Assembly (NCBI GenBank): GCA_002335495.1
Contig: DDBW01000014.1
Span: 1,671-65,670, forward strand
Source of the DNA: Candidatus Dojkabacteria bacterium UBA2022
GTDB taxonomy: Bacteria; Patescibacteriota; Dojkabacteria; SC72
Direction: 5' to 3'
DNA length: 64,000 nt
Shown here: piece by piece, positions 1-8,473 of the stretch
How positions within the stretch are numbered: position 1 is the stretch's first letter
How the letters are laid out: every line of letters begins with the position of its first letter
Notes under the pieces: generated by a model
What the model saw: the letters and a program-made list of their open reading frames with translations, nothing else
Told to the model about the DNA's origin: nothing
Database searches by the model: none
Position numbers and translations under genes: made by a program

Positions 1-515
1 ATAAGATTAGATTTATATCCCTCACTAACAATGATCTAGCAACGCTACAGCATATGCATAAGCTATTGGGAGATAAGTTATTTAGCCAAGAAATTATATA
101 TAACTTTGAAATAAGAGATTATGAAGACTGGGGCAACTTGGAATTTGCAAACATCAACAAGATTAGAAATGTAGTATTCCAGCCTCTTAGAAGAAATAGA
201 ACGAGCAATAATAATTATCCGCTTTTACAAGAACTGAGTAAAAAATACGGTAAAACACAGAATCAAATCATCTTAAACTGGTTGGTTGCTCAAAACACTC
301 TTCCTATAACAAAGTCTTCAAATATTTCTCATATAGATGAACATATCGATTCCCTTACATTCAAATTAGATGAGGACGATATGAGGAAAATGAATGAGTT
401 TAGACATCCTAAATGGAAAGCTCCACTCGTAGATTGGTATGAATTAGGAGAGGGAGGAATTCCTATACATCAATTCCCAAATCAATTCGATAGTATAGTG
501 GGGAAGCAGCCATAA
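1..515 (+). CDS. Aldo/keto reductase, C-terminal part (5' end outside window)
   Basis: The frame stays open from base 3 with no stop, so the gene enters from upstream; the ATG at 54 is internal. The residues before it (IRFISLTNNDLATLQ) match the late strand and helix of an NAD(P)H-dependent aldo/keto reductase barrel. They are followed by the family's conserved C-terminal region: a helix around KKYGKTQNQIILNWL, then TLPITKSSNISHIDEHIDSL, where the family binds the cofactor phosphate. The catalytic Asp/Tyr/Lys/His residues would lie upstream and are not visible. Substrate is unknown. There is no obvious terminator before the next gene at 583. Confidence 0.75.
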   Translation, partial: KIRFISLTNNDLATLQHMHKLLGDKLFSQEIIYNFEIRDYEDWGNLEFANINKIRNVVFQPLRRNRTSNNNYPLLQELSKKYGKTQNQIILNWLVAQNTLPITKSSNISHIDEHIDSLTFKLDEDDMRKMNEFRHPKWKAPLVDWYELGEGGIPIHQFPNQFDSIVGKQP

Positions 516-547
516 CAACTATCCTTATATTAATAACAACAATTCAA

Positions 548-576
548 TTACATTTGTATCCTGATAGTGATACTAT
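548..576 (+). promoter_or_regulatory. Promoter of NYN gene, leaderless type
   Basis: TTACAT (548-553), a 17-base spacer and TACTAT (571-576), with only 6 bases before the ATG at 583. A start site about 6-7 bases after the -10 box would fall on the ATG itself, and there is no Shine-Dalgarno site. Confidence 0.6.
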
Positions 577-582
577 GTATTC

Positions 583-1218
583 ATGAAAGAAAAGGTAATA
601 GTACTGATAGACGGAGAGAATTTCAGGAAATCTATAAAAACCCTCTTAGAATCCGAAAAAAGAAGCTACTTCAAATATGACTACTCTAAAATTAAGCTTC
701 GAAACCTTATAGAGGGAGTCCTCTCTAGCCATAAAAATCTCAATATTTCTGAAATTAGGTACTATGGTGCGCGTTTGAAAAGCTATGGAGACAACGATAC
801 AGAATCGAAACAAAAGATTGCTGAACAAAGATCTCTAATTAGTAACCTTACAAACCAAGGCATTAAATTTCTCTTCAAAGGGAATGTTAGAAGAAGAGAA
901 CTTCCTGAACAGAACGGAGAAATAAAATATACCTTTGTTGAGAAAGGCGTAGACGTAGGTATGGCGGTAGATATGGTATCGATTGCATACGACAAAAAAG
1001 CCTCGAAAGTGGTGCTATGTAGTTCAGATTCAGATTTACAATCTGCTGTAAGAGAAACCTTAAAAAGAGGGACTAAAATCGTTTACTTAGGCTTCAGTAT
1101 TAATCCAAATAAAGGATTACAGGCAACAACGAGTGAATCAGTGCTATTTAGGAATCAGGAAGTTATAGACGCAATTCCTCATAAAACCAACAAGAAGAAG
1201 AAAAGGTCTAAAAAATAA
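583..1218 (+). CDS. NYN-domain (PIN-like) ribonuclease, LabA/DUF88 family
   Basis: This 211-residue protein has the NYN (PIN-fold) signature: DGEN at residues 10-13, the acidic EKGVDVGMAVDM segment near residue 119, and SSDSDL near residue 146. Together these form the metal-binding acidic site of this nuclease family. Known relatives are RNases or RNA-processing factors; the target here is unknown. The C-terminal tail (KKKKRSKK) is strongly basic and may bind nucleic acid. The ATG at 583 sits 6 bases after a good -10 box, which supports the start. The gene stands alone and converges with the methyltransferase-fold gene at 1288-1917. Confidence 0.8.
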   Translation: MKEKVIVLIDGENFRKSIKTLLESEKRSYFKYDYSKIKLRNLIEGVLSSHKNLNISEIRYYGARLKSYGDNDTESKQKIAEQRSLISNLTNQGIKFLFKGNVRRRELPEQNGEIKYTFVEKGVDVGMAVDMVSIAYDKKASKVVLCSSDSDLQSAVRETLKRGTKIVYLGFSINPNKGLQATTSESVLFRNQEVIDAIPHKTNKKKKRSKK

Positions 1219-1249
1219 AAAACCTCAACGGGATTTCTCCAAGTTGAGG
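1211..1249 (-). terminator. Intrinsic terminator for the 1288-1917 gene
   Basis: On the minus strand, CCTCAAC (complement of 1243-1249) pairs with GTTGAGG (complement of 1223-1229) across a 13-base loop, followed by TTTTTTATTTTTT. The U-tract lies only on the minus-strand side, so it terminates the leftward gene; the tract overlaps the last codons of the NYN gene. Confidence 0.75.
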
Positions 1250-1287
1250 TGCTTATGCTCAGATTATACATTTTGGTAGTATAAAGG

Positions 1288-1917
1288 TCAATCAATATTA
1301 CGACTCAAAACAGCAACAAAAGAGGTCTCCCACGATTTAATTCTTTTTAGTTGAAAACCAAGTTGAGTAACTTCTTCCAAAAACTCAACTTTACTCCCAA
1401 ATCTATTAAAATGAACCGTATCTATTTTCAAATCAAAGTCGTTACCGACAACTATGGTCTGGATTGAAGATCTTCCAGTTTTTCTCAGGATACTCAAGAT
1501 ATCATCTTTATCTAAATAGTTCATTACATTTTCAAGCACAAGAATAGCATTACCTAAATTCAACCTATTAAACAATTCTACTAATTCCGGCATACCTTTA
1601 GAATCCTGAGTAATGCTGATACCAGCGGAACTAGTGGATGGGAAAGGGGACGCCGTGGCGTACATTACGTCTGACAGATGTAATCTGTTTATTGTTGGTT
1701 TTCGATCGAATAAAAATAGGGGGTCGTACAAGCAGCCAATTTCAAGGGCAGATGATTCGCTAAAAGGATAATCCTCTAGAATAGTAAGAAAGCCCTCTCT
1801 TATGCCGTTATTTCTTGAAAAAAAGGCTTCTTGAGGTTTAAGTCTGAGTCCATCAAACTCAGATTTGGTCCATGTACCTTTCACATCTTTGTAATTAGCT
1901 TCCTCATGTTGTGACAT
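1288..1917 (-). CDS. Putative class I SAM-dependent methyltransferase-fold protein
   Basis: The 209 residues contain ALEIGCLYDPLF, which resembles the glycine-rich motif I loop of class I methyltransferases, and later LVLENVMNYLDKDDIL, which looks like the post-motif helix seen after the fourth strand. The motif I loop has one glycine instead of the usual GxGxG, so SAM binding is uncertain. No substrate domain is recognised. The start is supported by TATAAT (complement of 1926-1931) 8 bases upstream of the ATG, and a hairpin terminator follows the stop. The similarly sized gene at 3311-3904 also has a methyltransferase-like fold but is not an obvious duplicate. Confidence 0.45.
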   Translation of the reverse strand: MSQHEEANYKDVKGTWTKSEFDGLRLKPQEAFFSRNNGIREGFLTILEDYPFSESSALEIGCLYDPLFLFDRKPTINRLHLSDVMYATASPFPSTSSAGISITQDSKGMPELVELFNRLNLGNAILVLENVMNYLDKDDILSILRKTGRSSIQTIVVGNDFDLKIDTVHFNRFGSKVEFLEEVTQLGFQLKRIKSWETSFVAVLSRNID

Positions 1918-1925
1918 AGAGGATT

Positions 1926-1940
1926 ATTATACTATAGGAC
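1926..1940 (-). promoter_or_regulatory. -10 region with GTCCTATAGTATAATA element
   Basis: TATAAT on the minus strand lies 8 bases before the ATG of the 1288-1917 gene. The 16-base string GTCCTATAGTATAATA is repeated exactly before the 3923-4387 gene (complement of 4395-4410). Confidence 0.55.
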
Positions 1941-1984
1941 AGAGGAATCTAAAAGTATCTATAAAAACACTTGAAAGAAATTTC

Positions 1985-3199
1985 TTATTTGGATTTCTTA
2001 TACTCCATAACAAAAAGCGATCTATTATCCGGCTTACCTTTAATACTATCCAGGCCTCTCATACGTCTTTGCCAAGCTTGCTCAAGTAATTTAACTCTAT
2101 TTTTCAAGCTAACAGGCTTACCATCAGCCGTTTGAGCCTTCAAGTATTCTATAACCTCCTCAGGACTTAAGTTTGCGGTTAAGCCATCTGATGCAGATAC
2201 TAGAATATCCCCATCCTCAAGCTGAAGCTCAAAGGGTATTTCATCCCCAACATTTCCAGGAGAAATAAAATTAGCAACAACATTCCTTTTCCCCTTAGCA
2301 TTCTGTTCCTTAAAAGGCTTAATTACTGTATATGTAGTTGTTCCATCAGGGTTAAGAACAGGTCTTAAAGCATAGGCTGTAACATCGCCTGTGCTAACTC
2401 CTTCAACTCTACCGTTTGGGGAAATCTCCATTAAACAGTGAACAAAACCCTCTCTAGCATTTCTTAGAAATCTCTTTAATAAGTGACGTTTCATACCTGG
2501 ATTAATATATTTATAGTCAACTTTTGGTTGATCTTCGATATAGAAGGAATCTAATGCACTTAGTGCAGCATCTTTTGCTTCGTTTCCCTTCTTACCTCCT
2601 CCCACACCATCAATCACGTCAACAACCAAAACGCCATCTCTAAGAGATTTTATGAATACACCATCTTGGTTAGGTTTACCGGCGCCATAATCAAAACCTC
2701 GATCGGTACCTACAACACATGTACTACCATCAGGAAAAAGCTTGGGTTTAATATATAAGGGATCTCCAACCATAGCATAGACTCTATTTTGAGCATTTCT
2801 TTCTCTATGTTTTTTGGCATCGGTACCATTTGAAGAGGCAAGATCAGATACTGAAACCGAAAGGGTATTATCCCTTGATCTTCTCAGAGTGACTTTAGCA
2901 TGAGAATTACTAATAGTTTTGTCATTCGGTAGTACAATATCATTTGCTTCACCCCTCCCTAAAGTAATTTCTACTTCATCTTTATCAGCTGGAACTTCAA
3001 ATTTCCTTAGAGTATCACCCGTAGCTGGGTCTAAACTATATAGATAACCTAAGTTATCGCGTGCAAAAAGAACTTCTGTATCTACTCCTACAGTAACGGA
3101 AAATAGTTCTCCATCAGAAAATTTATCAATCCTCAAAACTTCTTTCTCATGTGGTACTTCGTAACCAGCTGGGTGAGCACCTGCAAATCCTAATGCCAT
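1985..3199 (-). CDS. FHA domain - PP2C-type phosphatase fusion protein
   Basis: The protein has 404 residues. Residues about 78-150 form a forkhead-associated (phosphothreonine-binding) domain with GRGEAND (81-87), the SNSH turn (97-100) and SSNGT (122-126). Residues about 165-395 match the PPM/PP2C phosphatase fold: NQDG (177-180), DGVGGG (197-202) and SASDGL near residue 335, which supply the metal-binding aspartates. The N-terminal 75 residues resemble one PQQ-like beta-propeller repeat (LGYLYSLDPATGDTL). Such proteins usually reverse Ser/Thr kinase signalling; no kinase is seen in this window. There is no signal peptide, so it is probably cytoplasmic. Confidence 0.75.
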   Translation of the reverse strand: MALGFAGAHPAGYEVPHEKEVLRIDKFSDGELFSVTVGVDTEVLFARDNLGYLYSLDPATGDTLRKFEVPADKDEVEITLGRGEANDIVLPNDKTISNSHAKVTLRRSRDNTLSVSVSDLASSNGTDAKKHRERNAQNRVYAMVGDPLYIKPKLFPDGSTCVVGTDRGFDYGAGKPNQDGVFIKSLRDGVLVVDVIDGVGGGKKGNEAKDAALSALDSFYIEDQPKVDYKYINPGMKRHLLKRFLRNAREGFVHCLMEISPNGRVEGVSTGDVTAYALRPVLNPDGTTTYTVIKPFKEQNAKGKRNVVANFISPGNVGDEIPFELQLEDGDILVSASDGLTANLSPEEVIEYLKAQTADGKPVSLKNRVKLLEQAWQRRMRGLDSIKGKPDNRSLFVMEYKKSK

Positions 3200-3310
3200 A
3201 GGAAATATGTTATTAGAAATAAATAATTAAGTACAATGTACAATAATCATTATCCATATGCAAATAACAAGATTAGCGAGAGTTGATAGGGTAGGTAGGG
3301 ACTAAAATAC

Positions 3311-3904
3311 TTAGAAGGATATTTCAAATAATCTAAAGTCCTTTAGGGGAGATTTTGAGAAATAGCCCGCTTTTAACTCTTTAGAAGCAACTCTATATTT
3401 ACGTCCCAAAGTATATATTAAACCCTCTTCTAAACTTTCTAATTCTTTTTGCGAAAATGAAGAAGAAAGAAGTTTGATATGAGATAAAGAGGATGCAGAG
3501 TCTAAGATTCTTTTTATTTGACTTACATAATGGTTAGCACTACCTTCAGTTACACAGTGGTCCCATATGTTACTTAGAAATATGAACTCATCTCCATGTA
3601 CTCTACCTTGCCAAAAAGAAGGATCCATTTGTGTAAAATCAGCATTAACTATATTACATGAATTTTCGAGAAGATTAGAAAAAGAAGGTGTTTCTTGAAA
3701 CTTTCTCATAATGAAATCGATTTGAGCAGGATTTCTATCGATTACAGTACAGAAATGTGCTCCTAAGTTTAAGAAAAATAGAGGCCACCCTGCAGACATG
3801 GTAGTAATTACATGACCACTATTAGGGAGATATTCTTCAAAACAATCTTTTACAACTTCGGGGGAATCAGTAAATTTTGTGTATACTAAACTTTCATGGG
3901 GCAT
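3311..3904 (-). CDS. BtaA/DUF3419-like SAM-binding protein
   Basis: In this 197-residue protein, residues about 30-65 read VITTMSAGWPLFFLNL followed by VIDRNPAQ. This is the pattern of the DUF3419/BtaA family (SAM:diacylglycerol 3-amino-3-carboxypropyltransferase), in which SAG(C)N and D-x-NPAQ bind SAM. FIFLSNIWDH further on matches the family's LSN segment. It is about half the length of true BtaA, so only the SAM-binding core is present, and betaine-lipid synthesis should not be assumed. No partner BtaB gene is seen. The start is a short-leader ATG without an SD site. Confidence 0.5.
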   Translation of the reverse strand: MPHESLVYTKFTDSPEVVKDCFEEYLPNSGHVITTMSAGWPLFFLNLGAHFCTVIDRNPAQIDFIMRKFQETPSFSNLLENSCNIVNADFTQMDPSFWQGRVHGDEFIFLSNIWDHCVTEGSANHYVSQIKRILDSASSLSHIKLLSSSFSQKELESLEEGLIYTLGRKYRVASKELKAGYFSKSPLKDFRLFEISF

Positions 3905-3922
3905 ATAAATATTTATTGAGTT

Positions 3923-4387
3923 TTAAAGAATAATAGCGCCACCTTTTTTACAGTCATCATAATAAAAGGTTAATCCTCTTTTTTGATCTGTAAATTGGAC
4001 AAGCAAAACGCCCTCAGTTTTATCTTTAGGAATAAGGTTAATATGAAGTTCTTTCTCCTTTGAATAGAAAATCATCCTATCTGTTATTCCAAATGCTGCA
4101 AAATGCCTATCTAATACGTCAAAAGTGGTAAGCGAAATGTCTGTAGAATGTCTTAAAAGTCCATTAATTACTACCAGTAAAGTCGTTCGAAGATCCATTC
4201 CAAAATGCCTTTCACAAATGGCATTTGCTTCGTGTTGTTCTTCAATTCTAGGTTTAAATGATGGATCGGGAAGTTTATCTCCGAGTTCTTCAATTACTGG
4301 TTTACAGTGATTCCAAAGTTCAGCAAAATTTTTACTACCCTCTAGATAACTTCCTTCGTTATCATCACCAAATATTTTCCATATCAT
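3923..4387 (-). CDS. Hypothetical protein, 154 residues
   Basis: I do not recognise a family. The protein is soluble, with no signal peptide or membrane segment, a helical N-terminal half and a strand-rich end (LLVQFTDQKRGLTFYYDD). It contains a cluster of Glu, His and Cys (EEQHEANAICERHFG) that could bind metal, but no known motif is clear. The start is supported by TATAAT (complement of 4396-4401) 8 bases before the ATG. It lies 18 bases upstream of the BtaA-like gene in the same direction, so the two may be co-transcribed. Confidence 0.5.
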   Translation of the reverse strand: MIWKIFGDDNEGSYLEGSKNFAELWNHCKPVIEELGDKLPDPSFKPRIEEQHEANAICERHFGMDLRTTLLVVINGLLRHSTDISLTTFDVLDRHFAAFGITDRMIFYSKEKELHINLIPKDKTEGVLLVQFTDQKRGLTFYYDDCKKGGAIIL

Positions 4388-4395
4388 AAACGGCT

Positions 4396-4410
4396 ATTAT
4401 ACTATAGGAC
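4396..4410 (-). promoter_or_regulatory. -10 region, second copy of GTCCTATAGTATAATA
   Basis: TATAAT on the minus strand, 8 bases before the ATG of the 3923-4387 gene, inside a 16-base string identical to that at 1925-1940. Confidence 0.55.
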
Positions 4411-4541
4411 TGCAAATTATGAAATATACACATACTGCTTAATTGAATGATGTGAATATTCAACGATACTTATCACGTGTTTCAACGTTTTAAGATATCT
4501 AGATATTGAGTATCTTAGAAATAAATAGTATTTTGAAGATT

Positions 4542-5009
4542 ATGAATAGAAATCAAAAAACCTCTTTTCTAATTAATATTCCATTTCTTTTAGTTACCGT
4601 TCCCACACTACTAGCTACAATTTCATTTGTATTGCTATCGATAATTTCTCCAGATACTACGGCACCAATGGTAGACCATAAGGAGAAATTCATGCTAATC
4701 GACCTACCTCTATTGTTAATTTATTTCACATCTTTCTTTACGCTATACTGGGTACTAAACAAAGCAGATAGAAAAGAGAAATCTGTAAAATGGTTAAGAC
4801 ACCTTTTTTCAATCCCATTTCTCATTAATACATACCTACTTATTTCAGAGACTATTAAAGGATTTAATATCCAATCTCAAGATCCAGCAAGCCAAGCAGG
4901 ATTAGGAATATTTATTTTGTGGGGTTTCCTACTACCGATAACTGGAGTAATGCTTGTATACTACCTAGTCATTTTATATACAATAAACAAACGATTAAAA
5001 GGGGAGTAG
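4542..5009 (+). CDS. Four-helix integral membrane protein
   Basis: I place the start at the ATG at 4542 rather than the in-frame TTG at 4506. TTGAGT (4506-4511), a 17-base spacer and TATTTT lie 7 bases upstream of this ATG, so the TTG is more likely part of the -35 box. The protein (about 155 residues) has four hydrophobic segments: one near the N-terminus, then LIDLPLLLIYFTSFFTLYWV, LFSIPFLINTYLL and GIFILWGFLLPITGVMLVYY. No family is recognised. The GNAT gene begins 13 bases downstream, so the two may form an operon. Confidence 0.55.
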   Translation: MNRNQKTSFLINIPFLLVTVPTLLATISFVLLSIISPDTTAPMVDHKEKFMLIDLPLLLIYFTSFFTLYWVLNKADRKEKSVKWLRHLFSIPFLINTYLLISETIKGFNIQSQDPASQAGLGIFILWGFLLPITGVMLVYYLVILYTINKRLKGE

Positions 5010-5022
5010 GATTGTACTAACT

Positions 5023-5580
5023 ATGACAACAGAAACAACCTTTGAAATAAAAGATCAACAGTTCGAGTTAGGAAATCTAGAGTTAAGTGATGTAGAAGAT
5101 TTAATCGAAGTTGCTAAACAATGGGTAAGAAATAGATTTACAGGAGAGATAGAAGAAGAGGAACTTGCTGAGATAGAAAGAAGAATGCGAAATTGTCCTC
5201 AAAACGGATATAGATACTTCGTAATTAGAGATAACGAGAGACATGCAATTGGTTGTTGTGCAATAAGAGAGCCTGAGGAAGCTATGCAAAAGTATAAGTC
5301 AGCTCCCGATAGTAAGACATCGGAATTGGTTAATGTTTTTCTAGATAACGAGCATAGAGGTTTTGGTCTAGGTTATAGATTAGTGAATTACATGTTTGAA
5401 AAAGCTAAAGAGTTAGGACAAGAAGAAGTAATATGGAATAGTGGTCCAAGATATAAAAATAGTGCTTGGGATTTCTATAATAAGTTAGTAGGTAAACCAT
5501 TTACTACCGCACCAGCCTTTTATGGAATAGCTCCTGATGGAACTCCTAACGATGCACCTGTATGGAGAAAGAGATTGTAG
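5023..5580 (+). CDS. GNAT-family N-acetyltransferase
   Basis: The protein has 185 residues. The acetyl-CoA pyrophosphate-binding motif A is visible as VFLDNEHRGFGLGYRLV (R-G-F-G-L-G near residues 112-117), followed by motif B around VIWNSGPRYKNSAWDFYNKL. The acceptor substrate cannot be deduced. It follows the membrane-protein gene by 13 bases without a strong SD site. Confidence 0.75.
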   Translation: MTTETTFEIKDQQFELGNLELSDVEDLIEVAKQWVRNRFTGEIEEEELAEIERRMRNCPQNGYRYFVIRDNERHAIGCCAIREPEEAMQKYKSAPDSKTSELVNVFLDNEHRGFGLGYRLVNYMFEKAKELGQEEVIWNSGPRYKNSAWDFYNKLVGKPFTTAPAFYGIAPDGTPNDAPVWRKRL

Positions 5581-5641
5581 GGTTATAGAGATAGACACCC
5601 TTAGTATTTAGGCAAATATCTCCATGAATATATTCCAATGG

Positions 5642-6004
5642 TTATGCACTAACTGGTTCAGGTTCTTCTGTACCTAGGTAACCTAATATAAAATCACCGT
5701 CTTCTAAAATATGCATCTTCTCTTCAGAGTCTATAACCAAAATGCCATTAACCACGTCACCTCTAGAATACTTGCAAGTAACCACATCAGGGCTTAAAAC
5801 TGTAAACACACCACAGTTGTGAGCGGCCATATATGATGGTCCATAAGCCGTTAGATCGTCTTCAATTCTACCTATATAATAGAAATCTGCACCTCCACTT
5901 CGAATTTCGTATTTTCCACCTGCAATTAGGGGGTTAGTTTCAGAAACGTCTGCAGTTATAGTTCTATGTCCTTCTACTGAATAACTACTAATAGCAACTT
6001 TCAT
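5642..6004 (-). CDS. Hypothetical beta-rich protein, 120 residues
   Basis: No family is recognised. The composition suggests a compact all-beta protein with no signal peptide or membrane segment. Cysteines at HNCGVF and VTCKY could pair or bind metal. Upstream, TATAAT on the minus strand (complement of 6032-6037) lies about 27 bases before the ATG, and TCCTATAGTAT, an element also found before two other minus-strand genes, lies further upstream. Confidence 0.5.
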   Translation of the reverse strand: MKVAISSYSVEGHRTITADVSETNPLIAGGKYEIRSGGADFYYIGRIEDDLTAYGPSYMAAHNCGVFTVLSPDVVTCKYSRGDVVNGILVIDSEEKMHILEDGDFILGYLGTEEPEPVSA

Positions 6005-6195
6005 TGTTTTTTAACTTTATTAGTTTATAACTACATTATACTCCTTACGAGGAGAGGAATCAAATACTATAGGATCTCTGAATACACCGGAATTGAAGAT
6101 AAACAAATAAAATTAGTTAAGATTTTTTGGAGTAAGTGGGGAAGGAATTTGTGAAGTATTGTATACTACATTTAAATTAACAAACAATAGATATT

Positions 6196-6387
6196 ATGAT
6201 ACCTCTACCAAAACTAGCGTCACCTGCATTAAGAGCTTTAGCATCAGTTAATATACATTTCTTGGAAGACCTCTCTAAGTTTCAAGAAAATGAAATTATG
6301 GAATTACACGACATGGGTCCAAATGCAATGTCAAAACTAAAAGAAGTTATGAATCTAAAGAATATTCAATTTAAAAAGAAAAATTGA
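6196..6387 (+). CDS. Small helix-hairpin-helix protein resembling RNA polymerase alpha C-terminal domain
   Basis: In 63 residues, SPALRALASVNIHFLEDL and IMELHDMGPNAMSKLKEVM match the paired helix-hairpin-helix layout of the RpoA C-terminal domain and its free-standing relatives, which bind DNA or RNA polymerase partners. It lacks an N-terminal RpoA domain and is complete at this length. It ends just before the kinase gene, whose likely start is at 6465. TATACT lies about 30 bases upstream of the ATG. Confidence 0.7.
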   Translation: MIPLPKLASPALRALASVNIHFLEDLSKFQENEIMELHDMGPNAMSKLKEVMNLKNIQFKKKN

Positions 6388-6464
6388 TAGACTTCTTTTG
6401 GGGTAAGAGGACGGAGGAACTTAGGACCTATTTCGTATCTGAAAATGTAATATACGATAAAAAC

Positions 6465-7409
6465 ATGAAAAACAATTTCAACACGAGCACCGTTAAAGAG
6501 TTAATCAAACATACCAAATTTGAGGGTTTCCATATTGAAAATATAGAGGAAGGTGTTTCGACTGATGTATATAAACTCACGGATAAAGATAAAACATACT
6601 ATCTAAGAATATTATTTGAAAACGAGATCTCCGACTTTCAAAGTTTAGTACATAAACTACTTTTAGAAAAAGGAGTCAAAGTACCAAAAGTTGTTTTTTG
6701 TAAAAACGAAGTAGCTGTAATAAATAATAAATCCTTTATGATTATTGAAGAGATAATGGGTAATAGCTTAAACGCATACAAGAAAAGCGAATCAGGACAA
6801 GCTATAGAAAGTATTTCTATTTCAGCAGGAAGGGACTTAGCACAAATAAATAGTATTAAGACAAAAGGTTTCGGTTGGTTTACTAAAATCGAAAATGAAG
6901 TATTAATAGGTGAGCATTCAAATATTAAAGATTTTTTATTTGAAAAGTTTAATAAATCATTATCAGTTTTAGTACAGAATAATGTAATTAAGGAAGATTT
7001 TAGCGTTAGAATTAAAAACTATCATAAAGATAATGAAGAAGTTATTACAAAACTAGATAAAAATTCATTTCTTTCGCACGGTGATTTTAATGAAAATCAT
7101 ATATACCAGTTGAATGGGAAATATACAGGAATCATTGATTTTGGGAATATAAAAGGGACACCTAAATATTATGATTTAGCATATCTATATTCATTTGATA
7201 GAGATATTTTTGAAGGAATAGTTAAAGGTTACAAGGAAATAACTCAACTAGATGATAACTATTTAGAAATAATTAGATACTTATCAATCATTGTATGTGT
7301 AAATAAGATATACTGGACAATGAAAAACAGACCGCACAAACTTATTAATCATAGAGGGTTTAATACAATTGAGGAGATACTAAGGTTGCATATTGAACCT
7401 CAAAGGTAG
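6465..7409 (+). CDS. Aminoglycoside/choline-kinase-like phosphotransferase (APH family)
   Basis: The reading frame extends back to a TTG at 6384, but I choose the ATG at 6465. TACGAT lies 6 bases upstream of it, and the kinase fold (NIEEGVSTDVYKL) begins soon after. Catalytic motifs are clear: HGDFNEN (residues 205-211) as the catalytic loop and IDFG (224-227) as the metal-binding segment, followed by YYDLAYL. Such kinases phosphorylate antibiotics, choline, sugars or amino-alcohols, and nothing here fixes the substrate. Drug resistance should not be inferred from the fold alone. Confidence 0.75.
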   Translation: MKNNFNTSTVKELIKHTKFEGFHIENIEEGVSTDVYKLTDKDKTYYLRILFENEISDFQSLVHKLLLEKGVKVPKVVFCKNEVAVINNKSFMIIEEIMGNSLNAYKKSESGQAIESISISAGRDLAQINSIKTKGFGWFTKIENEVLIGEHSNIKDFLFEKFNKSLSVLVQNNVIKEDFSVRIKNYHKDNEEVITKLDKNSFLSHGDFNENHIYQLNGKYTGIIDFGNIKGTPKYYDLAYLYSFDRDIFEGIVKGYKEITQLDDNYLEIIRYLSIIVCVNKIYWTMKNRPHKLINHRGFNTIEEILRLHIEPQR

Positions 7410-7537
7410 TTATAAACACACTCTTTTTGGGGAAAATTCGAAGGATTATTAATAAATGGGGTAAGTCGTGGGAGGAAATTAGAAACAAGATTACAACAAA
7501 CAGATTCAACTTTCATTAATCATCAAAATTTGTTTAA

Positions 7538-8473
7538 ATGTATTTATATATGGCTCATGAAGGTCCAAACATAACTAGTGAGAAATCACTTACAGGAGTT
7601 GAAGTTCCAAGGTACTTATTTAAAGGGATTACAAAAGAATTTGTTAGCCTGCTACCTGATTATTTTCCTGAAGAAATTAAACAAAAGCTAATTGAAGAAC
7701 ATGAGGACCCATATATACTAATTAAATATAACGATAGAGATGAACAAGGTTTTAGAGCTGATACACCAAAAAATGTTACGCAAGAAGATACTAAATTTTG
7801 GATTGCAGGGGCGATATTTCTTAATGAACTGGCTATTGATTCGCTAGCAATCGGAATAATTGAACAAAAAGATCAGTCGTTTGACAATCCGTTCCCTAAT
7901 ACTGTACACACTTCACTCGCAAAACTCCAGCCTGAAGGGCTCTCAGATATGTACGTAGGCTTTATTGAGCACTTGCAAATTGCTTGTATAACAGGGGAAA
8001 GAAATAATATTGATGAGTACTTAAGAAACAATTTTGATGTGGAAAATCTAGAAGAACTTATGATCAGCATTGGGAAAAAGTTAACCCCTAGAGAACAAGT
8101 TCAAGAAGATAGTAGTGGCAAAGGTAATCAAGAGATAACTTTTGGGAGACAGAAAGGTAATTCTATCCAAATAAACCCTTATTTACTCAAATATCCAATT
8201 TCATATTTGGCATCAGGGTTGGTGGGAGTACCTATGATTGGAATAGCAATTAATTCAATGGGAAATAACTCTAATTCGGCTCTCGAATTTCTTTCTCAAT
8301 TTATGATTGGTACTAGTGGATTCTTAGCAGGCAGTTTTTCCTTACATTTATTAAGTAAAATAATAAAACCTGTGAAAAATTCAATTAAGCATACAATATA
8401 CCATGAACTTGCCCATTATATTTCTAACGATTTTAAAGTAAAACGTTTTGGCTTATTTCAGCTTTCTCAATAA
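7538..8473 (+). CDS. Membrane protein with C-terminal HELAH motif
   Basis: The first 180 of 311 residues are soluble and unrecognised. Two hydrophobic segments follow (ISYLASGLVGVPMIGIAI and LSQFMIGTSGFLAGSFSLHL), then YHELAHYIS. HELAH fits the zinc-peptidase HExxH pattern, but the protein stops about 20 residues later, so the third zinc ligand expected downstream is missing or lies upstream. It may be a truncated protease or a chance match. A second ATG at 7550 is an alternative start. No partner gene is evident. Confidence 0.5.
   Translation: MYLYMAHEGPNITSEKSLTGVEVPRYLFKGITKEFVSLLPDYFPEEIKQKLIEEHEDPYILIKYNDRDEQGFRADTPKNVTQEDTKFWIAGAIFLNELAIDSLAIGIIEQKDQSFDNPFPNTVHTSLAKLQPEGLSDMYVGFIEHLQIACITGERNNIDEYLRNNFDVENLEELMISIGKKLTPREQVQEDSSGKGNQEITFGRQKGNSIQINPYLLKYPISYLASGLVGVPMIGIAINSMGNNSNSALEFLSQFMIGTSGFLAGSFSLHLLSKIIKPVKNSIKHTIYHELAHYISNDFKVKRFGLFQLSQ

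Noticed and set aside
1211..1260. Bidirectional terminator for the NYN gene
   Set aside because: The T-run follows the hairpin only on the minus strand; on the plus strand TGCTTATGC follows.
6384..6464. TTG start for the APH-type kinase
   Set aside because: The extra 27 residues fall over the recurrent G-rich motif, and the ATG at 6465 has a -10 box at the spacing used elsewhere.
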